From Tatumella morbirosei (lineage in GTDB: Bacteria; Pseudomonadota; Gammaproteobacteria; Enterobacterales; Enterobacteriaceae): 64,000 nucleotides of DNA. The notes under the pieces were generated by a model. That model was not told where the DNA came from and did not search any database. It saw nothing but the letters and a program-made list of their open reading frames with translations. The position numbers were made by a program, and so were the translations under genes. Below are positions 20,932-31,661 of this stretch, one piece after another. Every line of letters starts with the position of its first letter. The first letter of the stretch is position 1. The DNA lies in the NCBI RefSeq assembly GCF_000757425.2, contig NZ_JPKR02000003.1:372001-436000 (forward strand). Reading direction: 5' to 3'.

Positions 20932-22101
20932 TTACTGTCCATCGAGGCCGCGAATCGGTTTAACTGTTGCCCAGCTTCGGCAGGAAGGACAATGCCAGTA
21001 AATTGCATGGGCGGTAAAACCGCATTTATGACACCGGTAACGCGGTTTGATACGAATCTGTTCGCCCACCATATCACGCAGAACTACCAGGCTCTGTTTA
21101 GCCCTGCCGTCTTCAGCATCCTGCAGATAGTAATTTATTAACCGGTGAAAACCCCGTGTCGTTGGATGCTGCTCCAGTTGCTTCATCAGGAATAACTGAG
21201 CAGCCTCAGAACCTTCGTTGTTATCAATGATATCAGCCAGGTAAAGCTCTGCGGCGTTCCCCGTTTCCTGTGCGACACACTGTTGCAAAAACTCCAGCCA
21301 CAATTGTGGAGAATTGAGTCGTTGATAGCAACCTTCCAGTAATGATAAAACTTCACTGACCAGTTCAGGGTCTTGTTGTAAAACCCGCTGCAGGGACTGT
21401 ACCGCCTTCTGCTCTTCACCTTGCTCAATGTAGATACGGCCCATCATAATCGATACCCGGGCACACTGCTTATCTGCAGACTCGCCTTTACGCAACAAAC
21501 TCATCGCTTTATCAAGGTCATCACTACTCATGGCCTGCAGAGCCAGCTCACAGTAAAAATGAGCAATTTCAGTGGTCTGCTTATTTTTACCCAGCTTAAC
21601 CAGACGCTCCGCTGTTTCAATCGCCTGTGCCCAGTCACTGGTCTGCTGATAAATCAGTAATAACTGCTGTAGGGCCCCTTCACGGAAATCTGTTTCATCC
21701 GTCAGTTGGCTGAACATATCTTCAGCCCTGTCGTACAATCCGGCGGCAAGGTAATCTCTACCAAGTTGCTGAATCGCGAGGAGTCGCTGGTCATAATCCA
21801 GTGAGGCACTTTCCATAAGTGACTGGTGAATTCGGATTGCGCGGTCCACCTCACCACGGGATCGAAACAGGTTACCGAGGGTCAGGTGAGCTTCAATGGC
21901 ACCACTGTCCTCTTTAAGCATATCAAGAAACAGATCGACCGCTTTGTCCTGCTGATTTGAAAGTAGAAAGTTAACACCAGCAACGTAATCACGCGACAGG
22001 CGATTAGCTTCCTGTTGTTTATCCTGTTGCGCACTTCTACGACCCATATACCAGCCGTAGGCTGCAGCAACCGGCAATAACAGAAACAGCAGTTCGAGCA
22101 T
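20932..22101 (-). CDS. lapB: LapB (YciM), LPS assembly regulator
   Basis: A 389-residue inner-membrane-anchored TPR protein that with FtsH controls LpxC and thus lipopolysaccharide synthesis. An N-terminal membrane anchor (LLFLLLPVAAAYGWYMG) is followed by TPR-like repeats (for example EAHLTLGNLFRSRGEVDRAIRIHQSLM) and a C-terminal rubredoxin-type metal site with CHKCGF and CPSC pairs. Length equals E. coli LapB. It is coupled closely with lapA upstream. Confidence 0.97.
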   Translation of the reverse strand: MLELLFLLLPVAAAYGWYMGRRSAQQDKQQEANRLSRDYVAGVNFLLSNQQDKAVDLFLDMLKEDSGAIEAHLTLGNLFRSRGEVDRAIRIHQSLMESASLDYDQRLLAIQQLGRDYLAAGLYDRAEDMFSQLTDETDFREGALQQLLLIYQQTSDWAQAIETAERLVKLGKNKQTTEIAHFYCELALQAMSSDDLDKAMSLLRKGESADKQCARVSIMMGRIYIEQGEEQKAVQSLQRVLQQDPELVSEVLSLLEGCYQRLNSPQLWLEFLQQCVAQETGNAAELYLADIIDNNEGSEAAQLFLMKQLEQHPTTRGFHRLINYYLQDAEDGRAKQSLVVLRDMVGEQIRIKPRYRCHKCGFTAHAIYWHCPSCRSWATVKPIRGLDGQ

Positions 22102-22107
22102 ACCGGG

Positions 22108-22419
22108 TTATTCCTTCACCACAACTTTATTGTTGGTCGTGGTGGTGGCAGCAGTCGGAGTATTAAACTGCGTTTCAAGGCGCTTAATTTTTCTCTGGGC
22201 ACGTGACAGAGACAGACGAACCCGTAACCAGAATAAACCACAGATAACCCAGCCAAGAATAAATCCTGCGCCAAACAAACTGGCAAGCAACGTAGAAACA
22301 CGGAAATCGCCTTGAGCCAGCAGATAATTAAAGGTCACAACTTGATCATTTTTCGCCCCAAGAGTGATTGAGATAATAAAAATGACCAAAACTATTAAAA
22401 AAATGACTAAATATTTCAC
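22108..22419 (-). CDS. lapA: LapA (YciS) inner-membrane protein
   Basis: A 103-residue protein with two transmembrane segments (residues 2-20 and about 43-66) around the conserved TLGAKNDQVVTFNYLLAQG, and a C-terminal basic coiled-coil stretch (SRAQRKIKRLETQ). It assists LapB in LPS regulation. The start is a GTG at 22419 with AGGA six bases upstream; this matches the E. coli N-terminus (MKYL). A longer upstream in-frame extension has no homology. Confidence 0.93.
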   Translation of the reverse strand: MKYLVIFLIVLVIFIISITLGAKNDQVVTFNYLLAQGDFRVSTLLASLFGAGFILGWVICGLFWLRVRLSLSRAQRKIKRLETQFNTPTAATTTTNNKVVVKE

Positions 22420-22571
22420 AATGCATCCTGTTATCGTTTTTGCCGTCAGCTCCCGACGGAAGGCTTCTGTCGCTGACGAGTGACATTTCCGGCACACCTG
22501 CATCTTTCTATTATGGGGATGCAGAACATATTTACAATATAGCTTTACGTTTCAACGCATCATTCCATGCT

Positions 22572-23294
22572 TTATCGGGTGATATAACGGGAATTTATTG
22601 TCAGTCCGACAATTATCACCAGCCATCCGGCATTAATGACAGACATACTAACATCCTGAGGCCAGTGCATTCCGAGAGCTAACCGGCTCCAGATGACCAC
22701 CATTGCCCAAATAAAGGTCATCACAACGCTGATAACATGGCCCCGCGGCCATAACCAGAACAGCATAAGCAATGCCCAACAGGCTGCAAACATGCTATGC
22801 CCTGACGGAAAAGAGTAACCTGTTTCCGCAGCCCAGTGTTTGGTTAACCAACCAGGCAACAACGGATTATCGCGGGTAAACTGATGGATCCGTGCACTGC
22901 GGTCGACTGCCGGTACCTGGTAAAAATCCTCTGTGGGTTGTGCCATTTCAGACTGTAACCACACCACGTAGGGTCTCGCCTCTTTGACCTGAAGTTTGAT
23001 CAATGAATTGATTCCCTGTCCGCCCCACACCACGATAATGACGCTCAGCACAACGACTAACCGTTGCCGTAAAGTGCGTTGCTCATGGCGTAATTTCCAC
23101 AACAGCCAGCCTCCGAGTAAAAGCGTGGTCACAACACCGGCCGGTCGAGTTACTGTTTCGGTAAAAGCAAACAATATCAACTGCCAGCCTTCAGCTTGAG
23201 CGGGAAGCCAGTGCCAGCCAGACAGCCAGAATGCCAGCGGCAGAAGCAGTAAAATCAGCATTCCGCTACCGATAAGTTTAACCAGTTTTAACAT
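22572..23294 (-). CDS. pgpB: PgpB phosphatidylglycerophosphatase B / undecaprenyl-PP phosphatase
   Basis: A 240-residue PAP2-family inner-membrane lipid phosphatase acting on PGP, PA and undecaprenyl pyrophosphate. The three catalytic signatures are visible: K-x6-RP in KEARPYV context, PSGHS with the catalytic His, and SRLALGMHWPQD. Several transmembrane segments flank them. It is slightly shorter at the C-terminus than E. coli PgpB (254). It is divergent from ribA, as in E. coli. Confidence 0.93.
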   Translation of the reverse strand: MLKLVKLIGSGMLILLLLPLAFWLSGWHWLPAQAEGWQLILFAFTETVTRPAGVVTTLLLGGWLLWKLRHEQRTLRQRLVVVLSVIIVVWGGQGINSLIKLQVKEARPYVVWLQSEMAQPTEDFYQVPAVDRSARIHQFTRDNPLLPGWLTKHWAAETGYSFPSGHSMFAACWALLMLFWLWPRGHVISVVMTFIWAMVVIWSRLALGMHWPQDVSMSVINAGWLVIIVGLTINSRYITR

Positions 23295-23504
23295 CGTATA
23301 TACTTTTTCTCCGTAGCTAAATCGATAATTATCATTTTCTGAGTATTGAGAATTACGTTAATCTGCGCCACTAGTCGGATTGTGCTTTATCTTTTTTCTG
23401 TGTCGAAGAGTATGACGCAGACTACTGATGATTGTGGCACAATAATCGTTTCAACTCTGAATTCAGAGTACTGATAATAATACGTTTTAGACAGTGGAGT
23501 TTGC

Positions 23505-24104
23505 ATGAAACTTAAGCGGGTGGCTCAAGCCACACTGCCCACACCATGGGGTGATTTCCAGATGGTGGGTTTTGAAGAAATCAGTACCGGCAAGGATCAT
23601 GTTGCACTGGTCTTTGGTGATATTTCAGGACCTGAGCCGGTACTGGCGAGGGTTCATTCAGAATGCCTGACAGGGGATGCCTTATTCAGTCTGAGATGTG
23701 ATTGCGGTTTTCAGTTGGAGTCAGCACTGAATGCCATTGCCACCGAAGGGCGCGGGGTTCTGCTCTATCATCGTCAGGAAGGTCGTAATATCGGTTTGCT
23801 GAACAAAATACGTGCTTACTCGCTTCAGGACCAGGGATATGACACCGTCGAGGCTAACCTGAAGTTAGGTTTTGCGGCTGATGAACGTGATTTCACCCTG
23901 TGTGCTGATATGTTTAAACTACTCGAAGTCTCAGCAGTACGGTTACTGACCAACAATCCGAAAAAAGTCAGAGTTCTGACCGAAGCCGGTATTAATATTG
24001 CAGAACGGGTTCCGCTTGAGGTTGGCCGTAATCCTAAAAACACCGGTTATCTGGACACCAAAGCGTTAAAAATGGGCCACCTGCTTCACCATAACGACGA
24101 TTAG
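23505..24104 (+). CDS. ribA: RibA GTP cyclohydrolase II
   Basis: A 199-residue enzyme catalysing the first step of riboflavin synthesis from GTP. The zinc-binding cysteines are in [17 protein letters not shown] (C-x10-C-x-C), and the GTP/catalytic motif [13 protein letters not shown] and C-terminal LLTNNPKK are present. It is nearly identical to E. coli RibA (196 aa). A G+C-rich hairpin (24114-24132) lies between its stop and the convergent acnA stop. Confidence 0.97.
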   Translation: MKLKRVAQATLPTPWGDFQMVGFEEISTGKDHVALVFGDISGPEPVLARVHSECLTGDALFSLRCDCGFQLESALNAIATEGRGVLLYHRQEGRNIGLLNKIRAYSLQDQGYDTVEANLKLGFAADERDFTLCADMFKLLEVSAVRLLTNNPKKVRVLTEAGINIAERVPLEVGRNPKNTGYLDTKALKMGHLLHHNDD

Positions 24105-24113
24105 TCATTGCGC

Positions 24114-24132
24114 CGCCCCTGTCACAGGGGCG
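24114..24132. terminator. hairpin between convergent ribA and acnA
   Basis: CGCCCCTG-TCA-CAGGGGCG is a perfect 8-bp stem between convergent stop codons, but has no T tract on either side, so its role as a terminator is uncertain. Confidence 0.4.
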
Positions 24133-24146
24133 ACATCAACTCCCCG

Positions 24147-26804
24147 TTATTCTTCCTGCAACAACTTCCTGATAACATAGTGCAATATCCCGCCATTTCG
24201 GTAGTACAACAACTCAGTGGCAGTATCAATCCGGCAATGCATATTCACCTGCTGCACCTGCCCATTGGTTGCCGTCAGAGTCACCGGGACATTCGCTCCC
24301 GGGGTAATCCCCGCTAAGCCATGAATATCGATAATTTCCTCACCGGTCAGTTGCAGTGTTTTACGGCTAACCCCCGCAGGGAATTCCAGCGGCAGAATCC
24401 CCATCCCAATCAGATTTGAGCGATGGATTCGCTCAAATGACTCAGCAATCACTACCCTTACCCCCTGTAATCTTGGTCCTTTCGCTGCCCAGTCGCGGCT
24501 GGAGCCTGAACCGTACTCTTTACCGGCGATAATCGCCAGTGGCGTACCATCCTGCTGATACTTCATCGCCGCATCATAGATTGAAAGCTGCTGTTGCTGA
24601 GGAAAATAACGTGTGTAGCCACCTTCGATGCCAGGGACTATTTCATTGCGTATACGGATATTAGCAAAGGTCCCTCGCATCATAACTTCATGATTACCTC
24701 GTCGGGATCCATAAGAGTTATAATCCTGTGGGGCAACCCCCTGCTCTGCCAGATAACGGCCGGCAGGACTATCAGCTTTAATGTTCCCGGCAGGGGAAAT
24801 ATGGTCTGTTGTCACGGAATCACCGAGCATGGCCAAAACCCGGGCAGACTGTATGTCCGCCACTTCCGGTACCGAACTGTCCATTAGATCAAAGAACGGG
24901 GCCTTACGAATATACGTAGAAGCAGCGTCCCAGGAGTATAACGCGCTGTTACTGACCGAAATCTCCTGCCATTCTTCGCTTCCCTGAAACACTTCAGCAT
25001 ACTCTTTATGAAACATACTACTATTGACTTTCTGGACCGCCTGGTCGGTCTCCCCGGGCGTCGGCCAGATATCCTTCAGCCAGACAGGATGACCATCACT
25101 CCCTATACCGAGTGGTGAATCTTCCAGATTGATGTTCAGATTACCGGCAAGCGCATAGGCAACCACCAGCGGCGGAGAGGCCAGCCAGTTAGTTTTGACC
25201 AACGGATGGATACGCCCTTCAAAGTTACGGTTTCCGGACAATACTGCCCCGACTGTCAGGTCGGCTGTTTTAATCGCATTTTCAACCTCATCAGATAAAG
25301 GCCCGGAGTTACCGATACAGGTTGTACAGCCGTATCCCACCAGGTTGAATCCCAGCTGATTCAGGGATTCTGTTAATCCTGCGGAGGCCAGATAATCTGT
25401 CACCACTTTGGATCCCGGAGCCAGCGATGCTTTTACCCACGGCTGGCGTTTCAACCCGCGCGCCACAGCGTTTTTAGCCAGTAAGCCAGCGGTCATCATG
25501 ACGGCGGGATTAGAGGTGTTTGTGCAGGAGGTAATCGCTGCAATAACCACAGATCCATCAACGGGAAGCCCGGGATGTTCAGATACCGGACCTGATGCAG
25601 AGTGACCGGTCTGTGCCGCCAACTCAAAGGCTTCCGGAACTTTATTCAGCGCCACCCTGTCCTGAGGACGCTTCGGCCCGGCCAGACTACTGACTACTTC
25701 TGACATATCCAGAGACAGAGTACTGGTGAATACCGGTTCATCACCCGCTTCACGCCACAAACCCTGAGCTTTGGCATAAGCTTCAGTCAGCGCAATCTGT
25801 TCATCACTACGACCGGTGAGAGCCATATAGTCCAGGGTTACCTGATCTATCGGAAAAAATCCACAAGTGGCACCATATTCCGGAGCCATATTGGCGATGG
25901 TCGCTCTGTCTGCCAGTGGCAGATCGGCCAACCCGTCACCATAAAATTCGACGAACTTCCCGACCACTCCGTGCTTTCTGAGCATCTGTGTCACAGTTAA
26001 TACCAGATCTGTGGCTGTAATACCGGGGCGTAATTTTCCGCTTAGCCTGAACCCAACGACTTCAGGAATCAGCATAGAGACAGGCTGACCAAGCATTGCC
26101 GCCTCAGCTTCAATACCCCCCACTCCCCAGCCCAGCACTCCGAGTCCGTTAATCATGGTGGTATGCGAATCGGTGCCGACCAAAGTATCAGGATAAATCA
26201 ACGTGCCGTTTTCTGTTTCCTGTTGCCAGACAGCTTGTCCCAGGTATTCAAGATTTACCTGATGACAGATACCGGTACCAGGGGGCACAACACGGAATTG
26301 ACGGAAGGCCTGTTGCCCCCAGCGCAAAAAGATATAACGCTCATGATTTCGCTGCATTTCCAGGCCAACATTTTGCATAAAGGCATTCTGCTGGCCGGCA
26401 TAATCAACGGTAACTGAGTGATCAATCACCAGATCGACCGGTGAAAGTGGATTCACTTTACTGACATCACCGCCCAGCCTGGCAACGGCTTCACGCATGG
26501 CAGCAAGGTCAACGACTGCAGGTACGCCGGTAAAATCCTGCATCAGTACGCGTGCCGGGCGGTAGGCTATTTCCCGGTCGGCTTTAGCCTCTTTCAGCCA
26601 ATCAATAACCGCCAGAATATCCTGTTGCGTAACAGTTTGATCGTCCTGCCAGCGCAGGAGATTTTCCAGTAGAATTTTAAGTGATTTCGGGAGTGCAGCA
26701 CAGGGACGGGTCAGTGATTCCAGTTCGGGAAGGCTGTAATAGCTATAATTTCTGCCATTAACCGCCAGTACCTTCTGGCTGCGTTCACGTAATGATAACG
26801 ACAT
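24147..26804 (-). CDS. acnA: AcnA aconitate hydratase A
   Basis: An 885-residue aconitase (E. coli AcnA 891) interconverting citrate and isocitrate, with a [4Fe-4S] cluster. Cluster cysteines are in AITSCTNTSNP and the CTTC of GYGCTTCIGNSGP; the C-terminal swivel domain includes GKEYGSGSSRDWAAKGP. In E. coli it is the stress-induced aconitase of the SoxRS regulon. AAAGGAGGAGCT precedes the ATG at 26802-26804. It lies downstream of cysB and the small ymiA-like gene, on the same strand. Confidence 0.97.
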   Translation of the reverse strand: MSLSLRERSQKVLAVNGRNYSYYSLPELESLTRPCAALPKSLKILLENLLRWQDDQTVTQQDILAVIDWLKEAKADREIAYRPARVLMQDFTGVPAVVDLAAMREAVARLGGDVSKVNPLSPVDLVIDHSVTVDYAGQQNAFMQNVGLEMQRNHERYIFLRWGQQAFRQFRVVPPGTGICHQVNLEYLGQAVWQQETENGTLIYPDTLVGTDSHTTMINGLGVLGWGVGGIEAEAAMLGQPVSMLIPEVVGFRLSGKLRPGITATDLVLTVTQMLRKHGVVGKFVEFYGDGLADLPLADRATIANMAPEYGATCGFFPIDQVTLDYMALTGRSDEQIALTEAYAKAQGLWREAGDEPVFTSTLSLDMSEVVSSLAGPKRPQDRVALNKVPEAFELAAQTGHSASGPVSEHPGLPVDGSVVIAAITSCTNTSNPAVMMTAGLLAKNAVARGLKRQPWVKASLAPGSKVVTDYLASAGLTESLNQLGFNLVGYGCTTCIGNSGPLSDEVENAIKTADLTVGAVLSGNRNFEGRIHPLVKTNWLASPPLVVAYALAGNLNINLEDSPLGIGSDGHPVWLKDIWPTPGETDQAVQKVNSSMFHKEYAEVFQGSEEWQEISVSNSALYSWDAASTYIRKAPFFDLMDSSVPEVADIQSARVLAMLGDSVTTDHISPAGNIKADSPAGRYLAEQGVAPQDYNSYGSRRGNHEVMMRGTFANIRIRNEIVPGIEGGYTRYFPQQQQLSIYDAAMKYQQDGTPLAIIAGKEYGSGSSRDWAAKGPRLQGVRVVIAESFERIHRSNLIGMGILPLEFPAGVSRKTLQLTGEEIIDIHGLAGITPGANVPVTLTATNGQVQQVNMHCRIDTATELLYYRNGGILHYVIRKLLQEE

Positions 26805-26920
26805 AGCTCCTCCTTTGCAGTGGCAAAGACCCCGCAGATTAACAGGGTTTATTTAAAAATAGACCAAATAAGAAGAGTTGTTTCCCTGATAACACTAAAT
26901 AACAAACTTAAAACAGTAAA

Positions 26921-27085
26921 CTAACAGGAAAACAGTCGAATAATAACTAACCCGGCTAACAACCAGAACAAAGTACAACCTGTTAAAGCCGTCAGCCAAA
27001 TCCGACGTCGATACAGATGGAGGGAAATAATCTTATCAGGATGAAAAAAACGTTGAACTGCATCGATGAAAGCTGAAAAAAACAT
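26921..27085 (-). CDS. ymiA: YmiA-like small membrane protein, 54 aa
   Basis: A short gene between cysB and acnA, exactly where E. coli has ymiA. A strong ribosome-binding site (GGGAGG, five bases from the ATG at 27083-27085) precedes a 54-residue product starting MFFSAFIDAVQRFF. Its C-terminal half has a positively charged turn (YRRRIWL) followed by one hydrophobic helix (TGCTLFWLLAGLVIIRLF). This resembles the E. coli YmiA pattern KRKAWLAVFLGSALFWVVVALL as I remember it. Single-pass membrane protein of unknown function. Confidence 0.8.
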   Translation of the reverse strand: MFFSAFIDAVQRFFHPDKIISLHLYRRRIWLTALTGCTLFWLLAGLVIIRLFSC

Positions 27086-27108
27086 ATTACCTCCCTGTTA
27101 AACAAGAA

Positions 27109-27138
27109 TAACGCCCCCCAAAACCAACACAGGCGTTA
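27109..27138 (-). terminator. possible terminator after cysB
   Basis: On the minus strand TAACGCC pairs with GGCGTTA around a 16-nt loop and is followed by TTCTTGTTT, between cysB and the ymiA-like gene. The loop is long, so confidence is limited. Confidence 0.4.
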
Positions 27139-27225
27139 CTGCTTTGCGAGTCATCCTTGACAGGCATGGATAGCATAAGAGAAAACCGTATGCCCCGCAT
27201 AAGAATAGATGCGGTCCGCTATATT

Positions 27226-28251
<1,026 letters not shown>

Positions 28252-28362
28252 TTATCTGGTAAAAATTGTCGAATCCTTAACAGACAGCACATTCATTTTT
28301 TCTATAACCACTATAGCATTAAAATATTATCAACAGAACAAATAGCTATATAAGTTAAAAGT

Positions 28363-28390
28363 AAAAAAGCCAGCAAAAGCTGGCCTTTTT
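28363..28390 (-). terminator. intrinsic terminator of topA
   Basis: On the minus strand GCCAGC-TTTT-GCTGGC is followed by TTTTTT, just after the topA stop. Typical Rho-independent terminator. Confidence 0.88.
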
Positions 28391-28401
28391 CACAGAAAAC
28401 A

Positions 28402-30999
28402 TTATTTTTTAGCTTCCTGCCATTTCCCGTCAATATAGAACATTGACCAGCCTGTTGCCTTACCGTCTTTTTCCGAAGAGATATATTGCTGTTTGGTTTT
28501 TCGACTAAAGCGAACCATTGCCTTGTTGCCCTCTGGATCCGTCACTGGCGCTTCGGTCAGGTAGCTGAATTTTTCCGGCAGACGATCACTGAAGCGTTTT
28601 AATTCTTCCACCAGCGGTGCGCGGGTTTCGCGGGATTTCGGGAAGGTGTTGGCAGCAAGGAATATGCCGGCTGCACCGTCACGCAACACGAAATAAGCAT
28701 CCGATTTTTCACAGGCAAGTTCAGGTAAAGGTACCGGATCTTCTTTCGGAGGAGCTACATCACCATTCCGAAGAATTTTTCGGGTATTTTTACAAGCCTC
28801 ATTGGTACAGGCCATATATTTACCAAAACGCCCCATTTTCAGGTGCATTTCACTACCGCATTTTTCACATTCCACAATCGGGCCGTCATAACCCTTAATG
28901 CGGAACTCACCCTCTTCAATTTCATAACCATCACAGGAGGGGTTATTACCGCAAACATGCAGTTTACGCTTCTCATCAATCAGATAACTGTCCATCGCAG
29001 TACCACATTTGCGACAGCGAGGACGTGCGCGTAACGCATTGGTTTCCGCGTCATCGCCTTCCAGAACATTAAGGACTTCATTCTCAGGAATAAGATTGAT
29101 CGTTTGTTTACAGCGCTCTTTCGGTGGTAATGCATAACCTGAACAGCCGAGGAATACCCCGGTAGTGGCGGTACGAATCCCCATATGACGCTGACAGGTC
29201 GGACACTCGATAGAGGTCACCACCATCTGGTTAGGTTGCATACCACCATCCTGTGGATCCTTGTCGGCCTGTTCCAGTTGCTGACTAAAATCGGTGAAGA
29301 AGTGATCCAGCACTGCACGCCACTCTGCCTGATTATTAGCAACCTGGTCAAGATTATCTTCCATCCGGGCGGTAAAATCGTAATTCATCAATTCGCGAAA
29401 ATTATCTTCCAGCCGGTCAGTGACAATTTCACCCATTTTCTCAGCATAAAAGCGACGGCTTTCGGTCCTGACATAGCCACGATCCTGGATTGTTGAAATG
29501 ATAGAGGCGTAAGTTGAAGGACGACCGATACCTCTTTTTTCCAGCTCACGCACCAGAGATGCCTCACTGAAACGGGCCGGTGGTTTAGTAAAGTGCTGGG
29601 CAGGCACTACATCGAGCAACGACGGTGTTTCACCGACCTCGACCGCCGGCAGAGTTAAATCATCATCGTTTTTACGCAACGCCGGCATAACACGGGTCCA
29701 GCCGTCGAACCGCAAAGTACGGCCTTTGGCCTTGAGACGATATTCTCCCGCCTGGACCGTCAGCGTGGTTGAGTCATATTTCGCAGCCACCATCTGACAG
29801 GCAACAAACTGCCGCCAGATCAACTGATAAAGTTTCTGCGCGTCAGCTTCCATATCTTTCAACTGATCGGCCTCCACATTCACATCAGAAGGACGAATGG
29901 CTTCATGCGCTTCCTGCGAGTTATCTTTATTGGCATATACGGTAGCGGTTTTTGGTAAATAATTATCACCAAAATTTCCTTCGATATAGCCACGGGCCAT
30001 TTCAATCGCGTCCTGACTCAGGTTAGTAGAGTCAGTACGCATATAAGTGATATGTCCTGCCTCATACAGACGCTGAGCCATCATCATGGTTTTTTTCACC
30101 CCGAAGCCGAGACGCGTGCTCGCGGCCTGTTGCAGAGTGGAAGTGATAAACGGCGCACCTGGTTTACTGCTGGTTGGCCTGTCTTCACGTTCAGTTACCT
30201 GATAGCTGGCTTTTTCCAGTAGCGCGACAGCAGACTGAGTGTCGGCTTTGTTCTCCGGACGAAATACAGTCTCACCCTGGTGAGTCACCCGCATCTGGAG
30301 TTCATCCCCCTTCGGAGTATTCAGGCGGACATCAACCTCCCAATACTCTTCAGGAACAAAGGCCTTAATTTCGCGTTCACGCTCTACCACCAACCGGACT
30401 GCCACTGACTGAACACGTCCGGCGGATAAACCACGGGCGATTTTTTTCCATAACAGTGGCGAGACCATATAACCCACGACACGGTCCATAAAACGCCGTG
30501 CCTGCTGGGCATTGACACGATCAATATTCAGTTCACCAGGTTGTTCAAATGCCTGACGAATAGCATTTTTAGTAATTTCGTTAAACACCACGCGGCTGAA
30601 ACGTTTATCGTCCCCACCAATCACTTCACGCAGGTGCCAGGCAATCGCCTCCCCTTCTCTGTCCAAATCCGTTGCGAGATAAATGTGGTCAGCATCAGCA
30701 GCTAGTGCCTGCAGTTCAGAAACGACTTTTTCTTTACCCGGTAAAATCTGGTAGTTAGCCTTCCAGCCATGCCAGGGATCGACGCCCATACGGTTGACCA
30801 GCGCACTTTTCTCGTCTTTCTTACCGGTTTTCGTTGTTTTAGCCTTACCGGTCTCAGCTGTTTTTTTCGCCAGCGAACCACTGGTCGGCAGATCACGGAT
30901 ATGACCCACACTTGATTTAACAACGTAGCCACTGCCAAGGTATTTATTAATAGTTTTAGCCTTTGCAGGTGACTCAACAATAACGAGTGCTTTACCCAT
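28402..30999 (-). CDS. topA: TopA DNA topoisomerase I
   Basis: An 865-residue type IA topoisomerase that relaxes negative supercoils (E. coli 865). The N-terminal Toprim domain begins [17 protein letters not shown]; the catalytic Tyr is in [13 protein letters not shown] (near residue 320); C-terminal zinc-ribbon repeats carry CPTCQRH, CRKCG and CEKCGSEM pairs, followed by a basic tail. It is divergent from yciN. Confidence 0.98.
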   Translation of the reverse strand: MGKALVIVESPAKAKTINKYLGSGYVVKSSVGHIRDLPTSGSLAKKTAETGKAKTTKTGKKDEKSALVNRMGVDPWHGWKANYQILPGKEKVVSELQALAADADHIYLATDLDREGEAIAWHLREVIGGDDKRFSRVVFNEITKNAIRQAFEQPGELNIDRVNAQQARRFMDRVVGYMVSPLLWKKIARGLSAGRVQSVAVRLVVEREREIKAFVPEEYWEVDVRLNTPKGDELQMRVTHQGETVFRPENKADTQSAVALLEKASYQVTEREDRPTSSKPGAPFITSTLQQAASTRLGFGVKKTMMMAQRLYEAGHITYMRTDSTNLSQDAIEMARGYIEGNFGDNYLPKTATVYANKDNSQEAHEAIRPSDVNVEADQLKDMEADAQKLYQLIWRQFVACQMVAAKYDSTTLTVQAGEYRLKAKGRTLRFDGWTRVMPALRKNDDDLTLPAVEVGETPSLLDVVPAQHFTKPPARFSEASLVRELEKRGIGRPSTYASIISTIQDRGYVRTESRRFYAEKMGEIVTDRLEDNFRELMNYDFTARMEDNLDQVANNQAEWRAVLDHFFTDFSQQLEQADKDPQDGGMQPNQMVVTSIECPTCQRHMGIRTATTGVFLGCSGYALPPKERCKQTINLIPENEVLNVLEGDDAETNALRARPRCRKCGTAMDSYLIDEKRKLHVCGNNPSCDGYEIEEGEFRIKGYDGPIVECEKCGSEMHLKMGRFGKYMACTNEACKNTRKILRNGDVAPPKEDPVPLPELACEKSDAYFVLRDGAAGIFLAANTFPKSRETRAPLVEELKRFSDRLPEKFSYLTEAPVTDPEGNKAMVRFSRKTKQQYISSEKDGKATGWSMFYIDGKWQEAKK

Positions 31000-31358
31000 A
31001 GATAACTTTACCTAATAAAAACGTCCTGAAGAACGGGAGAGGTTCACTCCCCTGATTTGCAACAACCGTAGCTGCTGCCAACTCCTGCTTATCACGCCGA
31101 AAGTCGTTCACTGAACATTGCCCGAATAATAACAGCATGATTAAAATAATATTTTACTCAGGCATCTGACCTGTTTTCGGTCTGAACTCCCTGATATTGA
31201 AATCGTCCACACTGTACCTGATAAAATCTGTTACGCAACTTTATTAGCATCCTTGTGGATTTCACGCCACTAATCGCACCAATAATTTTGTGTCGGTTGT
31301 GATACTCTTTTACAATAACCATGCTATTTGTAATGGCATTCATCCACCGGAGCAGAAA
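31000..31358. other. 359-bp divergent intergenic region, topA/yciN
   Basis: No gene is seen. It should contain the topA promoters (multiple in E. coli) on the minus strand and the yciN promoter on the plus strand. A short inverted repeat GGGAG...CTCCC lies near 31038-31053. No site could be assigned with confidence. Confidence 0.4.
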
Positions 31359-31610
31359 ATGACGACCTCTCCTGAAGCACTTGATGCTACCTCGCTGATA
31401 ACTCTGGCGAATCAGAAACTACAACAGCACCAGGATTATTTTTCCGGCATGCAGATCTCAGCAGTGCGCCAGCAAGGATCCTTGCTGATTTTTAGTGGCC
31501 CGTGGTTTGCTGACAGTCACGGAATGCCTACCCGACAGAGCACGCTCGCCTTCAATATGTTCAAATTCCTGACCGTTGAACTGTCTTCACAATACTGTCT
31601 CAAAGAATAA
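31359..31610 (+). CDS. yciN: YciN family small protein (DUF2498)
   Basis: An 83-residue protein, the same length as E. coli YciN. Conserved features include PTRQSTLAFNMFKFL near the C-terminus (E. coli PTAKSTAVFNMFKHL). The ATG at 31359 has GGAG seven bases upstream, so an in-frame extension to 31290 is rejected. It is divergent from topA and convergent with sohB, as in E. coli. Function unknown. Confidence 0.88.
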   Translation: MTTSPEALDATSLITLANQKLQQHQDYFSGMQISAVRQQGSLLIFSGPWFADSHGMPTRQSTLAFNMFKFLTVELSSQYCLKE

Positions 31611-31628
31611 CCCCGGCAGATGCCGGGG
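31611..31628. terminator. hairpin between convergent yciN and sohB
   Basis: CCCCGGCAGATGCCGGGG forms a 7-8 bp stem directly after the yciN stop. On the minus strand it is followed by TTATTCTTTG, on the plus strand by CTGATAATT; T tracts are weak on both sides. Confidence 0.5.
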
Positions 31629-31661
31629 CTGATAATTGTCTGAATAGCAATTAACCGTGAT

